This document shows, piece by piece, positions 43,480 to 52,387 of a stretch of DNA of 64,000 nt. The DNA comes from Shewanella mangrovi. GTDB taxonomy: Bacteria; Pseudomonadota; Gammaproteobacteria; Enterobacterales; Shewanellaceae. The stretch spans positions 1 through 64,000 of the forward strand of contig NZ_JPEO01000007.1 of NCBI RefSeq assembly GCF_000753795.1, given 5' to 3'. The notes below the pieces were generated by a model. That model was not told the origin of the DNA. It ran no database searches and was given only the letters and a program-made list of their open reading frames with translations. The position numbers and the translations under genes were made by a program. The number at the start of each line of letters is the position of its first letter. The first letter of the stretch is position 1.

Positions 43480-43937
43480 TACAGTCCCTTGCTCACATTA
43501 ACAACGGTGACAGACAACACATTTTTATTTCTGACTGAAAAGGTGGACTTGAAAGAGTATCGACTGGATCACGCTTTAGGATCAATCCCTAGGCGCAATA
43601 TTCAACCGCAATCTCAGGATATAAGCGTAGAAAACAGCTTAATATGAGCGCTGACTTGGTGTGGCAGAGTACATTACCACAGTGCATTCAACAGGCCGTG
43701 CTCTCGAGATCCCAATTAATCATTGCAATCTATCCTGATGGTAATGGTTTGACTAATCTCGGTGTGCACACAAGAACACCCAAACAACAGCTACCAACTT
43801 ACGCAATTTTTACTCGGTCACGATCACACGTATCAGCAGTTCCTGAGATAAACGGCCGGCGATAGTAACACGAAGCAGAAACGTGATGCTACCCAGCAAA
43901 GAAGACTGTTTCCTGCGAAGGCCCATTGCCATAAGCG
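43480..43937. other. Gap without recognisable gene
   Basis: About 460 bases between the antiporter start and the LysR stop, both on the minus strand. I find no hairpin with a T-run, no tRNA and no convincing frame: the longest (43644-43865, plus strand) has no ribosome site and an unlikely composition. It must contain the antiporter promoter near 43500. Confidence 0.6.
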
Positions 43938-44849
43938 CTAATCTAAACAACCGCGCTGCCGAGCGTCCACCAACATATCGACCACATGGCGGATTTTAGG
44001 CAACATTTGACGATTCTTCGGCCACAAGGCATGAATGGGCATCTCACCGCCAGAGTGTCCATGTAACACTTCACAAATTTTACCTTGGCGTAGATCTTCG
44101 CCCACCAGCCACAGCGGCAACTGTGATAGCCCACATCCTGCCAACACCGCGGATAACATTGCATCACCGTCAGACAATTCATGTGTTGGTGGTGGCGTGT
44201 ACCGCGTAATCTCCCCACTCGGCTGTTTCAGTAACCAAGAAATTGGTTGGCCTCGACGAAAACCGACAATGCATTGATGCTTCTGCAATTGTTCTGGCGT
44301 TTCTGGTGTACCAAACCGTTGTAAGTATTCAGGTGAAGCACAAATCACCAGCTTTTGCGCAGTAAGTTTACGGGCAACTAAACCGCTACTGTCTGCCAGC
44401 TCGCCGATACGCACCACAAGATCTATGCCCTCTTCGATTAAATCGACAAAACGTTCGCTAAAGGTCACCGTTAAGCTCAAATCGGGATACTGCTGCGCCA
44501 TGTCCAGCAGCAATGGTAAAATCCGCTTGCGACCATACGCAGCCGGCAGATCGATACGTAGCCGACCTGAAGGCGTTGTAATATGGGAGGTCAATTCAGC
44601 TTCTGCTTGCTCCAGAATCTCAAGTGCACTCAGGCAACTTTCCAGATAGCGTTCGCCATCAGGCGTTAAACTCAAACTTCTGGTTGACCGCTGAAAAAGT
44701 GTCAGCCCCAGTCGTTCTTCAAGCCGAGCAACACTCTTTCCTACGGCGGATTTCGTCAGCCCTAGACGATCTGCAGCAGCGGTAAAACTGCCTTGTTGCG
44801 CGGTCATGACAAACGCATTGATACCACCCATATGATCATTTTTTCGCAT
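43938..44849 (-). CDS. LysR-family transcriptional regulator
   Basis: A 303-residue LysR regulator of the large DmlR-like group: helix-turn-helix GSFTAAADRLGLTKSAVGKSVARL (quoted in part, about 16-39) and effector domain with SERFVDLIEEGIDLVVRIGE, typical of that group. AAGG precedes ATG 44849. It lies 36 bases after the SnoaL-like gene on the same strand, so the two are probably co-transcribed, and both diverge from the YhbW-OYE-EthD operon, its likely target. Confidence 0.88.
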   Translation of the reverse strand: MRKNDHMGGINAFVMTAQQGSFTAAADRLGLTKSAVGKSVARLEERLGLTLFQRSTRSLSLTPDGERYLESCLSALEILEQAEAELTSHITTPSGRLRIDLPAAYGRKRILPLLLDMAQQYPDLSLTVTFSERFVDLIEEGIDLVVRIGELADSSGLVARKLTAQKLVICASPEYLQRFGTPETPEQLQKHQCIVGFRRGQPISWLLKQPSGEITRYTPPPTHELSDGDAMLSAVLAGCGLSQLPLWLVGEDLRQGKICEVLHGHSGGEMPIHALWPKNRQMLPKIRHVVDMLVDARQRGCLD

Positions 44850-44885
44850 AACCTTGTCTCTTAGTTTTCCTGTTTAACCCGGCAT

Positions 44886-45593
44886 CTAATCTAGAATAGC
44901 GACGATGCTCAGATAACGGCCACCAGCGTCTTTCAATTGTAAATCACACTTAGTTTGACTGCTGTCACCCAGCTGAATGCGCATTTTATGGTCCGCGAGC
45001 ATCTGTGCTGTAAGCTCAGCAGCATCCTGCGCAGCCAACGGATTAAAGCGCCTTTTTAACTGCTCAACTATTGCATCCTCTTGACAAAATTGCGTCCACT
45101 CAATACCACCGCGCTGCCCTTGATAACCTAACTGAGATAGCAAAGCGAGTTGACGATGTTCAGCAAATGACAGCTTAAAGCAAAGTGCCGGATTGGCAGC
45201 AATTGGTGATTTTTGGATCAGCGCAAATTGCGCTGAATCATCACTGGCAAACACGACTTTTGCTTGATAATCGATGATCGCGCCAATCAATTGATCGTGT
45301 GCCAAGGCTTGATAAGCCACCTGCATAGTTAACAACGCGCTACTATTATCCAATGACTGCAGTGCAAACTCATGGATAAGGTGTGAGCTCGTTTCTGCAG
45401 GCACTTGTTTTAACCATGCCGCGAGTTGCGCTTTGCCATCGGCCAATAAGGTGCGTCTGGCATGGATCAGTCGCACATCTTCAGTGAATAAGTCTAAGTG
45501 ATCAGTTAACGGTTCAGTCACGCCTTCAAAATATGCAAACCAACGATGCGCAATCTCCTGCGCGGCGAAACGTCTGGCGCTGTTTATCATCAA
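44886..45593 (-). CDS. SnoaL/NTF2-like protein with extra C-terminal domain
   Basis: A 235-residue protein. The first 130 residues look like an NTF2/SnoaL cone fold (AQEIAHRWFAYFEGVTEPLT, DLFTEDVRLIHARR, HEFALQSLDNSSALLTMQV), the same style as the two other such proteins at 51.4 and 53.3 kb. The rest (about 130-235) has a KLSFAEHRQLALLSQLGYQG segment I cannot place. Ligand binding or a small isomerase/cyclase role is possible. It is the first gene before the LysR regulator. Confidence 0.6.
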   Translation of the reverse strand: MMINSARRFAAQEIAHRWFAYFEGVTEPLTDHLDLFTEDVRLIHARRTLLADGKAQLAAWLKQVPAETSSHLIHEFALQSLDNSSALLTMQVAYQALAHDQLIGAIIDYQAKVVFASDDSAQFALIQKSPIAANPALCFKLSFAEHRQLALLSQLGYQGQRGGIEWTQFCQEDAIVEQLKRRFNPLAAQDAAELTAQMLADHKMRIQLGDSSQTKCDLQLKDAGGRYLSIVAILD

Positions 45594-45648
45594 CGATTAC
45601 CTCAAGTTGTTGAAACTGGCGCCAGTGTATCTCGGCTTATCATCAATA

Positions 45649-45670
45649 ATTGTAGAAATTAATTCTCAAT
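45649..45670. promoter_or_regulatory. Putative LysR-type operator between divergent genes
   Basis: ATTG-N14-CAAT interrupted palindrome with an AGAA-N5-TTCT core, in the 174-bp space between the SnoaL-like gene and the YhbW-like gene. Size, AT-richness and position fit a LysR regulator site. Weak by itself. Confidence 0.35.
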
Positions 45671-45767
45671 TGAGGCGAAATCAAGCCTGTTTATTCACTT
45701 ATTTATTCCTTTGATAATACAACCCACGCATTTTAGTGCACAGGGTTCAACAAATAAGAGGTATGGA

Positions 45768-46763
45768 ATGAACAGAAGTGACGTCAAACTATCATTGCTT
45801 GATCTGGTCACCATTGGCGAAGGTGCTACAGTCAGCGATGCAATTAAAAGCAGCACTGCGTTAGCCATCGCCGCAGAGCGTTCCGGTTTTCACCGCTTTT
45901 GGGTGGCAGAACATCACAACTTAAAAGATATTGGCAGTGCCGCCACCTCCGTAATTTTGAGTCATATCGGCGCTAAAACCGAACGAATTCGCTTAGGCTC
46001 CGGCGGTATTATGCTGCCTAACCATGCACCGCTGATGGTGGCAGAGCAGTTTGGTACGTTGGAAGCGCTGTATCCAAACCGTATCGATTTGGGCCTTGGC
46101 CGTGCACCGGGTACTGATGCTGAGACCATGCACGCCCTGCGTCGCGACACCCGCAGTAAAGGCATGGATTTTCCTGACATGCTTTCTGAGTTGCAAACTT
46201 ACTTCGCAGACGTAAAACCAGGCCAGCGCATCAAAGCCATTCCCGGAGCAGGAATGAAAGTGCCGCTGTGGTTGCTGGGCTCAAGCACCTTCAGTGCGCA
46301 ATTGGCTGCCGCACGTGGTTTACCATTTGCCTTTGCATCGCACTTCGCGCCAGATGCCATGCTCTCAGCCCTCGAGCTCTATCGACACAACTTTAAGCCG
46401 TCTGCCCAGTTGGATAAGCCTTATGTGATTATCTGCGTCAACGCGGTAGCGGCTGAATCGCAAGCCGAAGCTGAATTCTTGGCGACCACCGAACTGCAGA
46501 AATTTCGCAACCTTGGCCGAGGCATAGAAACCTTGCTGCCAAAACCGGTAAAAGATATGGATGCTATTTGGAATCCGTATGAAAAGCAGCGCATTTTAAC
46601 TCAGCTGCGTGAATCTCTGTGGGGATCGCCTGGCATGGTACGTCAAGGTATTGCCGAGCTGGCGGAACGTACGGGCGCCAATGAAATCATGCTCAACTCG
46701 TGGATTCACGATCCAGCAGCGCGCATTAAATCCCATGAGCTGATTGCTAAAGCTTGGTTCTAG
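45768..46763 (+). CDS. Luciferase-like flavin oxidoreductase (YhbW-like)
   Basis: A 331-residue LLM-class protein of luciferase group 1 (E. coli YhbW type): SLLDLVTIGEGATVSDAI, FHRFWVAEHHNLKDIGSAA, LGSGGIMLPNHAPLMVAEQF and IDLGLGRAPGTDAETMHALR form the FMN-binding barrel. Such enzymes use reduced flavin and often oxygen on small organic molecules; the substrate here is unknown. I take ATG 45768 with AGAGG upstream. First gene of a three-gene operon with OYE and EthD genes; the next ribosome site abuts its stop. Confidence 0.87.
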   Translation: MNRSDVKLSLLDLVTIGEGATVSDAIKSSTALAIAAERSGFHRFWVAEHHNLKDIGSAATSVILSHIGAKTERIRLGSGGIMLPNHAPLMVAEQFGTLEALYPNRIDLGLGRAPGTDAETMHALRRDTRSKGMDFPDMLSELQTYFADVKPGQRIKAIPGAGMKVPLWLLGSSTFSAQLAAARGLPFAFASHFAPDAMLSALELYRHNFKPSAQLDKPYVIICVNAVAAESQAEAEFLATTELQKFRNLGRGIETLLPKPVKDMDAIWNPYEKQRILTQLRESLWGSPGMVRQGIAELAERTGANEIMLNSWIHDPAARIKSHELIAKAWF

Positions 46764-46771
46764 GAGGCCGC

Positions 46772-47854
46772 ATGCAGCTATTACAACCTTATGACTTCGC
46801 GGGGCAGCAGTTGGCGAACCGAATAGCCATGGCACCGATGACCCGCGCTCGTGCCACTGAGGGTAAACCAGATGCACTAACGGCTGAATATTATGCCCAA
46901 CGTGCGAGCGCAGGCTTGCTGATAACCGAAGGCTTACCGATTTCTGCGCAAGGCACGGGTTATTTATATACACCCGGCATTTATACCGCTGAGCAACTAG
47001 CGGCATGGCAGCCCGTCACTGCAGCGGTGCATCAAAATGGCGGCAAAATATTCGCGCAACTGTGGCATGTGGGGCGCGTATCGCATCACAGCATTCAGCC
47101 TGATAACGGTGCGCCTGTGAGTTCGTCTGGCACCGCAGGTGGCCAAGCATTTGCTTATGACGAGCAAGGCAATCCCGCCAATGTGCCCGCGAGTCAACCC
47201 GAAGCATTAACGCTGGAGGGTATTGCCCAAGTGATTAATGATTTTCGGCAAGCAGCCGCCAATGCGATTGCGGCAGGTTTTGACGGTGTTGAGTTGCACG
47301 CTGCTAATGGTTATCTCATTGAGCAATTTATCAACCCAATACTTAATGAGCGCGATGACCTATATGGTGGCAACACATTGGAAAACCGCAGTCGCTTGTT
47401 ATTGGAAGTGGTTGATGCCGTCGTGCTAGAGATTGGCGCTGAAAAAGTGGGCGTGCGCCTGTCACCGTTCAATCGCATTGGCGATATGCCGCTTTACCAC
47501 GATATTGCAGAGACTTATCTGCATATTGTCGAAGAGCTTGATCACTATTCACTGGCGTACCTGCACATAGCGTTAACACCAGAAACGATCGACAGCGGCT
47601 TGCTTGCGCATATTCGTCAGCAGTGGCACGGCACCTTAATGATTGCGGGGGGCATCAATGCCGCACAGGCGGAGCAATTTATTGCCGACAAGCGCGCCGA
47701 TGTTATTGCCTTTGGCAGCGCCTTTATCGCGAATCCTGATTTAGTTGAACGCATTGCACATCATTGGCCATTGGCGGAAGTGCAACGCAGCTCATTTTAT
47801 GGTGGCGGTGCTGCAGGTTACACCGACTATCCCCGTTATCAAGACACGCTGTAA
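46772..47854 (+). CDS. Old yellow enzyme family alkene reductase (NemA-like)
   Basis: A 360-residue FMN barrel enzyme. NRIAMAPMTRARATEGKP near the start, FAQLWHVGRVSHHS (about 95-108) and the substrate-anchoring histidine/asparagine pair in FDGVELHAANGYLIEQF (about 170-186), then NERDDLYGGNTLENRSR, are standard. Such enzymes reduce activated C=C bonds, nitro compounds or quinones with NADPH. AGGAGG lies eight bases before ATG 46772, right after the YhbW-like stop. Confidence 0.92.
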   Translation: MQLLQPYDFAGQQLANRIAMAPMTRARATEGKPDALTAEYYAQRASAGLLITEGLPISAQGTGYLYTPGIYTAEQLAAWQPVTAAVHQNGGKIFAQLWHVGRVSHHSIQPDNGAPVSSSGTAGGQAFAYDEQGNPANVPASQPEALTLEGIAQVINDFRQAAANAIAAGFDGVELHAANGYLIEQFINPILNERDDLYGGNTLENRSRLLLEVVDAVVLEIGAEKVGVRLSPFNRIGDMPLYHDIAETYLHIVEELDHYSLAYLHIALTPETIDSGLLAHIRQQWHGTLMIAGGINAAQAEQFIADKRADVIAFGSAFIANPDLVERIAHHWPLAEVQRSSFYGGGAAGYTDYPRYQDTL

Positions 47855-47878
47855 TTTATCTATTGAGTAGGAATTTTC

Positions 47879-48205
47879 ATGACAACTGCAAACGGCTTTA
47901 AGCACGTTGGTTTGATCACCAAACACGCTGGCCAAAGCTTTGAAGAATTTGTTGATTACTGGCTGAAAGTGCATTCAGAACTGGCGGTCCATGTACCCGG
48001 TTTACGCAAATACACGGTGAATCCGATTGATCGACGCCTGTATCCAGATTCCCCTATTGATGGTTTTTCGGAACTGTGGTTTGACTCACTTGAGGCAGCA
48101 CAAGCGGCATTTGAATCTGACGCCGCGAAAAAGACCTTTGCTGACGTGCCTAATTTTGCCGCCAACGTCGCGGTAACTTATATCACCGAGATCCAAAAGG
48201 TGTAG
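47879..48205 (+). CDS. EthD domain protein
   Basis: A 108-residue ferredoxin-like dimeric alpha-beta protein: FKHVGLITKHAGQSFEEFVD, YWLKVHSELAVHVPGLRKYT and FSELWFDSLEAAQAAFES match the EthD family. Members take part in ether degradation, polyketide cyclisation or methylmuconolactone isomerisation. It is the last gene of the YhbW-OYE-EthD operon, 24 bases after the OYE stop and before a hairpin. Confidence 0.85.
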   Translation: MTTANGFKHVGLITKHAGQSFEEFVDYWLKVHSELAVHVPGLRKYTVNPIDRRLYPDSPIDGFSELWFDSLEAAQAAFESDAAKKTFADVPNFAANVAVTYITEIQKV

Positions 48206-48250
48206 CGCAATCATTGCAAGCACCTCGTTAGCGTAAAAATATGTCCCGTG

Positions 48251-48284
48251 ATTGACCAGTGATGTTTCGGCATGACTGGTCAAT
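48251..48284 (+). terminator. Hairpin after the EthD gene
   Basis: ATTGACCAGT at 48251-48260 and ACTGGTCAAT at 48275-48284 pair perfectly, with three more pairs near the loop. The following T-run is short (TTTCGTTT), so termination may be incomplete. Confidence 0.6.
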
Positions 48285-48382
48285 TTCGTTTAGGGACTTA
48301 CAACTTCAGTTATTACTTAATTATACCATTGACTGTTGCCGTCGTCGCAAACTATGCGCAGCAATTCATAGAGGAAATGACC

Positions 48383-49267
48383 ATGCATTACACCGGTCCT
48401 GTTGTTCGTCCACCGCATGAAGCTAATAGCATCCTGCTCGAAGTGACCGTAGGTTGTACCCATAATCACTGCACCTTTTGTACTTTCTATCACGATACAC
48501 CGTACCGTTTAGCACCAAAAAGCCAGATAGAAGCTGATCTACAAGAAGCTAAGCGATTCCGCCCCGATGCTAAACGCTTGTACGCACTTGGCGGCGATCC
48601 TTTTAGTTTACGCACCGCTAAGCTGGTCGCGCTGGCTGAGCAAATTCATCAGTATTTCCCCGATATTAACATTGCCATGTATGCCCGCATTAGCAGCATG
48701 TTTAACAAAAGCCTCGACGAACTGAAGCAACTACGCGCGCTAGGCATTAACGACTTAGTGATCGGTGTAGAAAGTGGCGACGATGAAGTGCTAGCAAGGG
48801 TCAACAAAGGCTATAACCGCGCGGACATTATTCGTGAATGCCAAAAGCTTGAAGCGGCTGATATTAGCTATCGGGTTATTTTCTTGGGCGGTTTGGCTGG
48901 TAAGGGCAACGGCCAGCGCAATGCCGATAATATGGCGAACGTATTAAATCAACTGCATCCGACCCACATGTATATGACCTCGGTGGCAATTCAGCCTGAC
49001 TCTAGCATGTATCAAGAGGTGCTCGACGGCAGCTTTGTTGAAGCCAGCGAACAAGAACGTATCGAAGAAACCTTGGCATTAGTGGAGCAACTGGAACAAC
49101 CCATCACCTTACTCGGCCAGAGTGTGGCGAATCCAGTGAATTTTATTGCCATTTTGCCAGAGCAGAAAACCCAACTGATAAGCGAACTGCAAAACGTGTT
49201 ACAGCAGTTTTCCGGGCAAGATGAGGCTCATTTAAGACGGCAGCGGGAGCAACTGCGCAATATCTGA
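48383..49267 (+). CDS. Radical SAM protein
   Basis: A 294-residue radical SAM enzyme. The iron-sulfur motif is VTVGCTHNHCTFCTFY (about 24-39), that is CX4CX2C rather than CX3CX2C; other proteins with the GCSHNxCTFC pattern share this. LYALGGDPFSLRTAKL, ARISSMFNKSLDELKQL and NDLVIGVESGDDEVLARVNKGY outline the SAM barrel. I start at ATG 48383, seven bases after GAGGA; the frame opens 37 codons earlier but that leader crosses the terminator hairpin. The substrate is unknown; no partner gene is obvious. Confidence 0.85.
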   Translation: MHYTGPVVRPPHEANSILLEVTVGCTHNHCTFCTFYHDTPYRLAPKSQIEADLQEAKRFRPDAKRLYALGGDPFSLRTAKLVALAEQIHQYFPDINIAMYARISSMFNKSLDELKQLRALGINDLVIGVESGDDEVLARVNKGYNRADIIRECQKLEAADISYRVIFLGGLAGKGNGQRNADNMANVLNQLHPTHMYMTSVAIQPDSSMYQEVLDGSFVEASEQERIEETLALVEQLEQPITLLGQSVANPVNFIAILPEQKTQLISELQNVLQQFSGQDEAHLRRQREQLRNI

Positions 49268-49500
49268 TGTTTATTGTTGATATCGTGACATGAGCAAAAC
49301 GATGGAGCTGCTGTGCTAGGCCAGCAGTTCTACTCACCTTAATTGCCTTCCCCCAACATTAACCCAGTGACGCTTGAAGTTTTACTTAATGCCCCAATAA
49401 ATTAGGTTGGCAAACAACATAGGAAGTTAAGCTGTTCAATCGTGGCGAGGATTAAGTTTCGTCCCTCGAACAACGCTTCCAACCATCATTCTGAGGGTAT

Positions 49501-49950
49501 ATGAAACTATTCTATTTTCTACTCGCATTGTGTTCATTTGGCACATACGCGACACCAGCAACAGATAAACTGTTAGAAGCCAACGGCGCTAAGGCCTATT
49601 TTGCTAAAAATGAAGGGCGTATCGCTGAAATTGTGCTGGCAAGCCGCCCAGAATTAGCGGCACAAAAGTCGGTTGTTGAGGCATGGGAACAGCAATACTA
49701 CGCATGGAGTAAAGTCAGCGAAGCCTTAGCCCCCATTTATTCCTCTCGCTTTAGTCCGCAAGAAATTGCCGAACTAACCAAGTTCTTTAAGTCTGGACAA
49801 GACGAGGCGTTTTTTAACACCCCCACAGGTAAAAAATATCAACAGCTTAAGCCTGAGATAAATGCTGACTTCACCAAATTTGGCTATGAATACATGCAAA
49901 AAGTCGCCCCCTATCTGAACGACATGATTAAACAGCATAAGTCGTCATAA
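49501..49950 (+). CDS. DUF2059 domain-containing exported protein
   Basis: A 149-residue protein with a signal peptide (about 1-17, LCSFGTYA) and a helical DUF2059 domain: YSSRFSPQEIAELTKFFKSG and FFNTPTGKKYQQLKPEI are diagnostic. Function unknown, predicted periplasmic. Single gene, convergent with the MATE gene. Confidence 0.8.
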   Translation: MKLFYFLLALCSFGTYATPATDKLLEANGAKAYFAKNEGRIAEIVLASRPELAAQKSVVEAWEQQYYAWSKVSEALAPIYSSRFSPQEIAELTKFFKSGQDEAFFNTPTGKKYQQLKPEINADFTKFGYEYMQKVAPYLNDMIKQHKSS

Positions 49951-50026
49951 GCCTTGGTTAAGCTGGAAAACACTTACATTGAACAGTGATGCTGCGGCCG
50001 TGAGATTAGCGCCGCGACATCTCATT

Positions 50027-51352
50027 TCAAGCGGTTGCCAATGACGCCATGGTTTTGCGGTAGGTAAGGTAAGCAAAGGTACCTGCCAGCAGATTACCCG
50101 CAAATGCGCCGACGAAAATCCCTTGAATACCGCCCAATTGCGCCCCGAGCCAGATACATGGCAAAAACAGCACAAACAAGCGTACGAGCGAAATTAACAA
50201 CGCCACATATGACTTCCCAAGCGCATTTGATACTGATACCAAAATCATGCAACAACCTAGCGCACCTAAACTAAACGGCACCAACAGCAGATGCTGGCGC
50301 AAGATATGACTCACCTGCTCTTCTGCGCTCATCAGATGGGCTAAACCGTCGGCTGCTAACCATGACAAGATACCGATAAACAGTTGCCAGCCCAGTACGA
50401 ACAAGAGCGCAACCCGCACTAATTGTGCAATCCGCTCTAACTTGCCAGCACCCAACGCGTGGCTGATCATCGGCGGCAGTGACATAGTCAATGCCAACAC
50501 CACCACAATGGCGAAAAACTCAACGCGAGAACCCAGTCCCCAGGCGGCTACCGCGGCCGCACCAAAACTAGCAAGCAATTTAGTGGCAAGAATGGCGGAA
50601 AGCGACGGCATCAATTGGCTCATCACGGCAGGAAAGAAGATATGACCAACCTGTTTCAGCGCCCGTCCGATCTGTAATTCACTCCGGCGTAAGCTGAGCC
50701 AATGCGAGTGTTGTAACCGATACGCCACGATCAATATGCCGCAAAGGAACGACACGCAGGTAGCAATCGCCGCACCATTAATGCCCCAATCCAAGACGAA
50801 GATAAACAGCGGATCAAGTGCAATATTCAGCACACTTGTCACCACCATCATGATGCCCGGTAACATGGTATTCCCGTTAGCTCGACAAACACTGTAGAGA
50901 AAATATTGTAGTGCGCCCAGCCATGCGCTAAGGCCCCACCAAGCCCAATAACTGCTCACCAATGGATGCACAGCGTCGGTAGCGCCTAAAGCTGACAGCA
51001 AGGGAAAACGACACAGATATAGCAGCAAACACACGATGCCAATGACCGCGCAGCCCAAACTGACCACGAGCCCCGCCATCTGCTTCGCCACCAGTGGTTG
51101 CTGAGCGCCGAGCAATTTAGCGATCAATACTGTAGCGGCGATACCAAAACCAACTTGCACGCCGATAATTACCATCTGCAAAGGCATGGTAAACCCTTGC
51201 AGCGCGAGCGGAATAACACCAAGCTGACCGATAAACGCACTATCGACCAACTGAAAACTCATGATAGACAAGACGCCAAAGACCATTGGCCATGTAGCTT
51301 TAAAGAGTGTAGCGGCAAGATTTTGTTGCGATAAATGTAGGTTCATATCCAT
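50027..51352 (-). CDS. MATE-family efflux transporter
   Basis: A 441-residue, 12-helix multidrug/toxin exporter with family patterns WPMVFGVLSIMSFQLVDSAF near the N-terminus and a repeated half (IALDPLFIFVLDWGINGAAI, about 180-200). Two ATGs compete: 51352 and 51346; neither has a strong ribosome site. It lies 54 bases after the tandem NTF2 gene and ends the run SnoaL-LLM-NTF2-MATE, so it probably exports a substrate or product of those enzymes. Proton or sodium coupling is not known. Confidence 0.88.
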   Translation of the reverse strand: MDMNLHLSQQNLAATLFKATWPMVFGVLSIMSFQLVDSAFIGQLGVIPLALQGFTMPLQMVIIGVQVGFGIAATVLIAKLLGAQQPLVAKQMAGLVVSLGCAVIGIVCLLLYLCRFPLLSALGATDAVHPLVSSYWAWWGLSAWLGALQYFLYSVCRANGNTMLPGIMMVVTSVLNIALDPLFIFVLDWGINGAAIATCVSFLCGILIVAYRLQHSHWLSLRRSELQIGRALKQVGHIFFPAVMSQLMPSLSAILATKLLASFGAAAVAAWGLGSRVEFFAIVVVLALTMSLPPMISHALGAGKLERIAQLVRVALLFVLGWQLFIGILSWLAADGLAHLMSAEEQVSHILRQHLLLVPFSLGALGCCMILVSVSNALGKSYVALLISLVRLFVLFLPCIWLGAQLGGIQGIFVGAFAGNLLAGTFAYLTYRKTMASLATA

Positions 51353-51406
51353 CAAAAATAAGACCTGCTGAATAAACACAACAGGCCGACAACAAGGTGA
51401 ATGAAA

Positions 51407-52375
51407 TTATGCGGTAGCGTTACCTACATCAAACTCAGGTAGTTGATGCTCACTGAACCAGCCGGGACGATAATCTGTCCAGCATATCTGCCACTGGCCA
51501 TTGTGCTGACGCCGCGCCCGCAATTGATAGTGTGCACCATACAGCTTTCGGCCGAGTTCATCCACTGCGCGTTCAGGAATAATACGCGCCACAATAAATT
51601 TGGCATGTAAACCATCACCTTCATCTTCGACTTTTACGACCTCAGCGAAATGCTGCCACAGCGTAGCCAAATGACGAAAACTCTTAAGGATACCTATTAC
51701 CTGCTCTCGCCCATTGAGATTGCCTACCGGCGCAAAACCACCCGCAATGTCTTCACTGTAGGCACTTACCAGTAATCCCATATCGTTTTGGTCTACCGCA
51801 AATGAATAACGATAATATAGCTCGGCCAGCGCTTCAGATAAGCTATCTGCAGCTGCTGCGTTGGGCAACAAGGCCCAAGGTGAATGCAACTCACTGACAA
51901 TCACGGGTGCGTCATCACCCATTTGCCAGCCATTTTGACCGGGCGGTTTACGCCAATGCGGTACGAGCGAATTATTACCGTGGGTCCAATTCACTTGTAA
52001 GCGAAGTTCATCAAGTTGCCATTGTTGTTGGCGGCTAAAGCGAAAGACTAATGCTGCGCCAAAGATAAAGAATGTGCGGTTATCCGCCTGAAAAATACCA
52101 TACACATAACAACTTGCCGCCGCATTATCGCCCTCAACGCCAATATAACGATTCGTCATCTGACCATAAAACGGTTTATTATTCGCATCTTGCATCAGCA
52201 GATCTGTCATAGCCCTAGCCCCGCTTGCACAACCATGCTGACTGCTGAACAGTTGGCTATCGTCCGCTAAGAGCTGCGCCATCGCTTGGGAGTTGCCCGC
52301 AAACCAAGCATCAGTAAACTGGGTCATGATGCTCGCGAGTGCGAGCTTGTCTTTGTTGCTCTCTGTTACATCCAT
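51407..52375 (-). CDS. Tandem NTF2/SnoaL-like protein
   Basis: A 322-residue protein built of two NTF2-like halves: residues about 8-150 (IMTQFTDAWFAGNSQAMAQL, ADDSQLFSSQHGCASG) and about 180-312 (ALAELYYRYSFAVDQNDMGL, SAYSEDIAGGFAPVGNLNG). Each half has the helix-helix-sheet cone pattern of SnoaL cyclases, ketosteroid isomerases and dioxygenase beta subunits. Twelve bases downstream of the second LLM gene; likely one operon. Duplication with divergence is inferred. Confidence 0.7.
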   Translation of the reverse strand: MDVTESNKDKLALASIMTQFTDAWFAGNSQAMAQLLADDSQLFSSQHGCASGARAMTDLLMQDANNKPFYGQMTNRYIGVEGDNAAASCYVYGIFQADNRTFFIFGAALVFRFSRQQQWQLDELRLQVNWTHGNNSLVPHWRKPPGQNGWQMGDDAPVIVSELHSPWALLPNAAAADSLSEALAELYYRYSFAVDQNDMGLLVSAYSEDIAGGFAPVGNLNGREQVIGILKSFRHLATLWQHFAEVVKVEDEGDGLHAKFIVARIIPERAVDELGRKLYGAHYQLRARRQHNGQWQICWTDYRPGWFSEHQLPEFDVGNATA

Positions 52376-52387
52376 TTCATCTCCCCC

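Noticed and set aside
43644..43865. 73-codon plus-strand frame in the antiporter-LysR gap
   Set aside because: No ribosome site, no recognisable domain, composition not protein-like.
48272..48382. N-terminal extension of the radical SAM protein
   Set aside because: Would begin within the terminator hairpin, and a good ribosome site serves ATG 48383.
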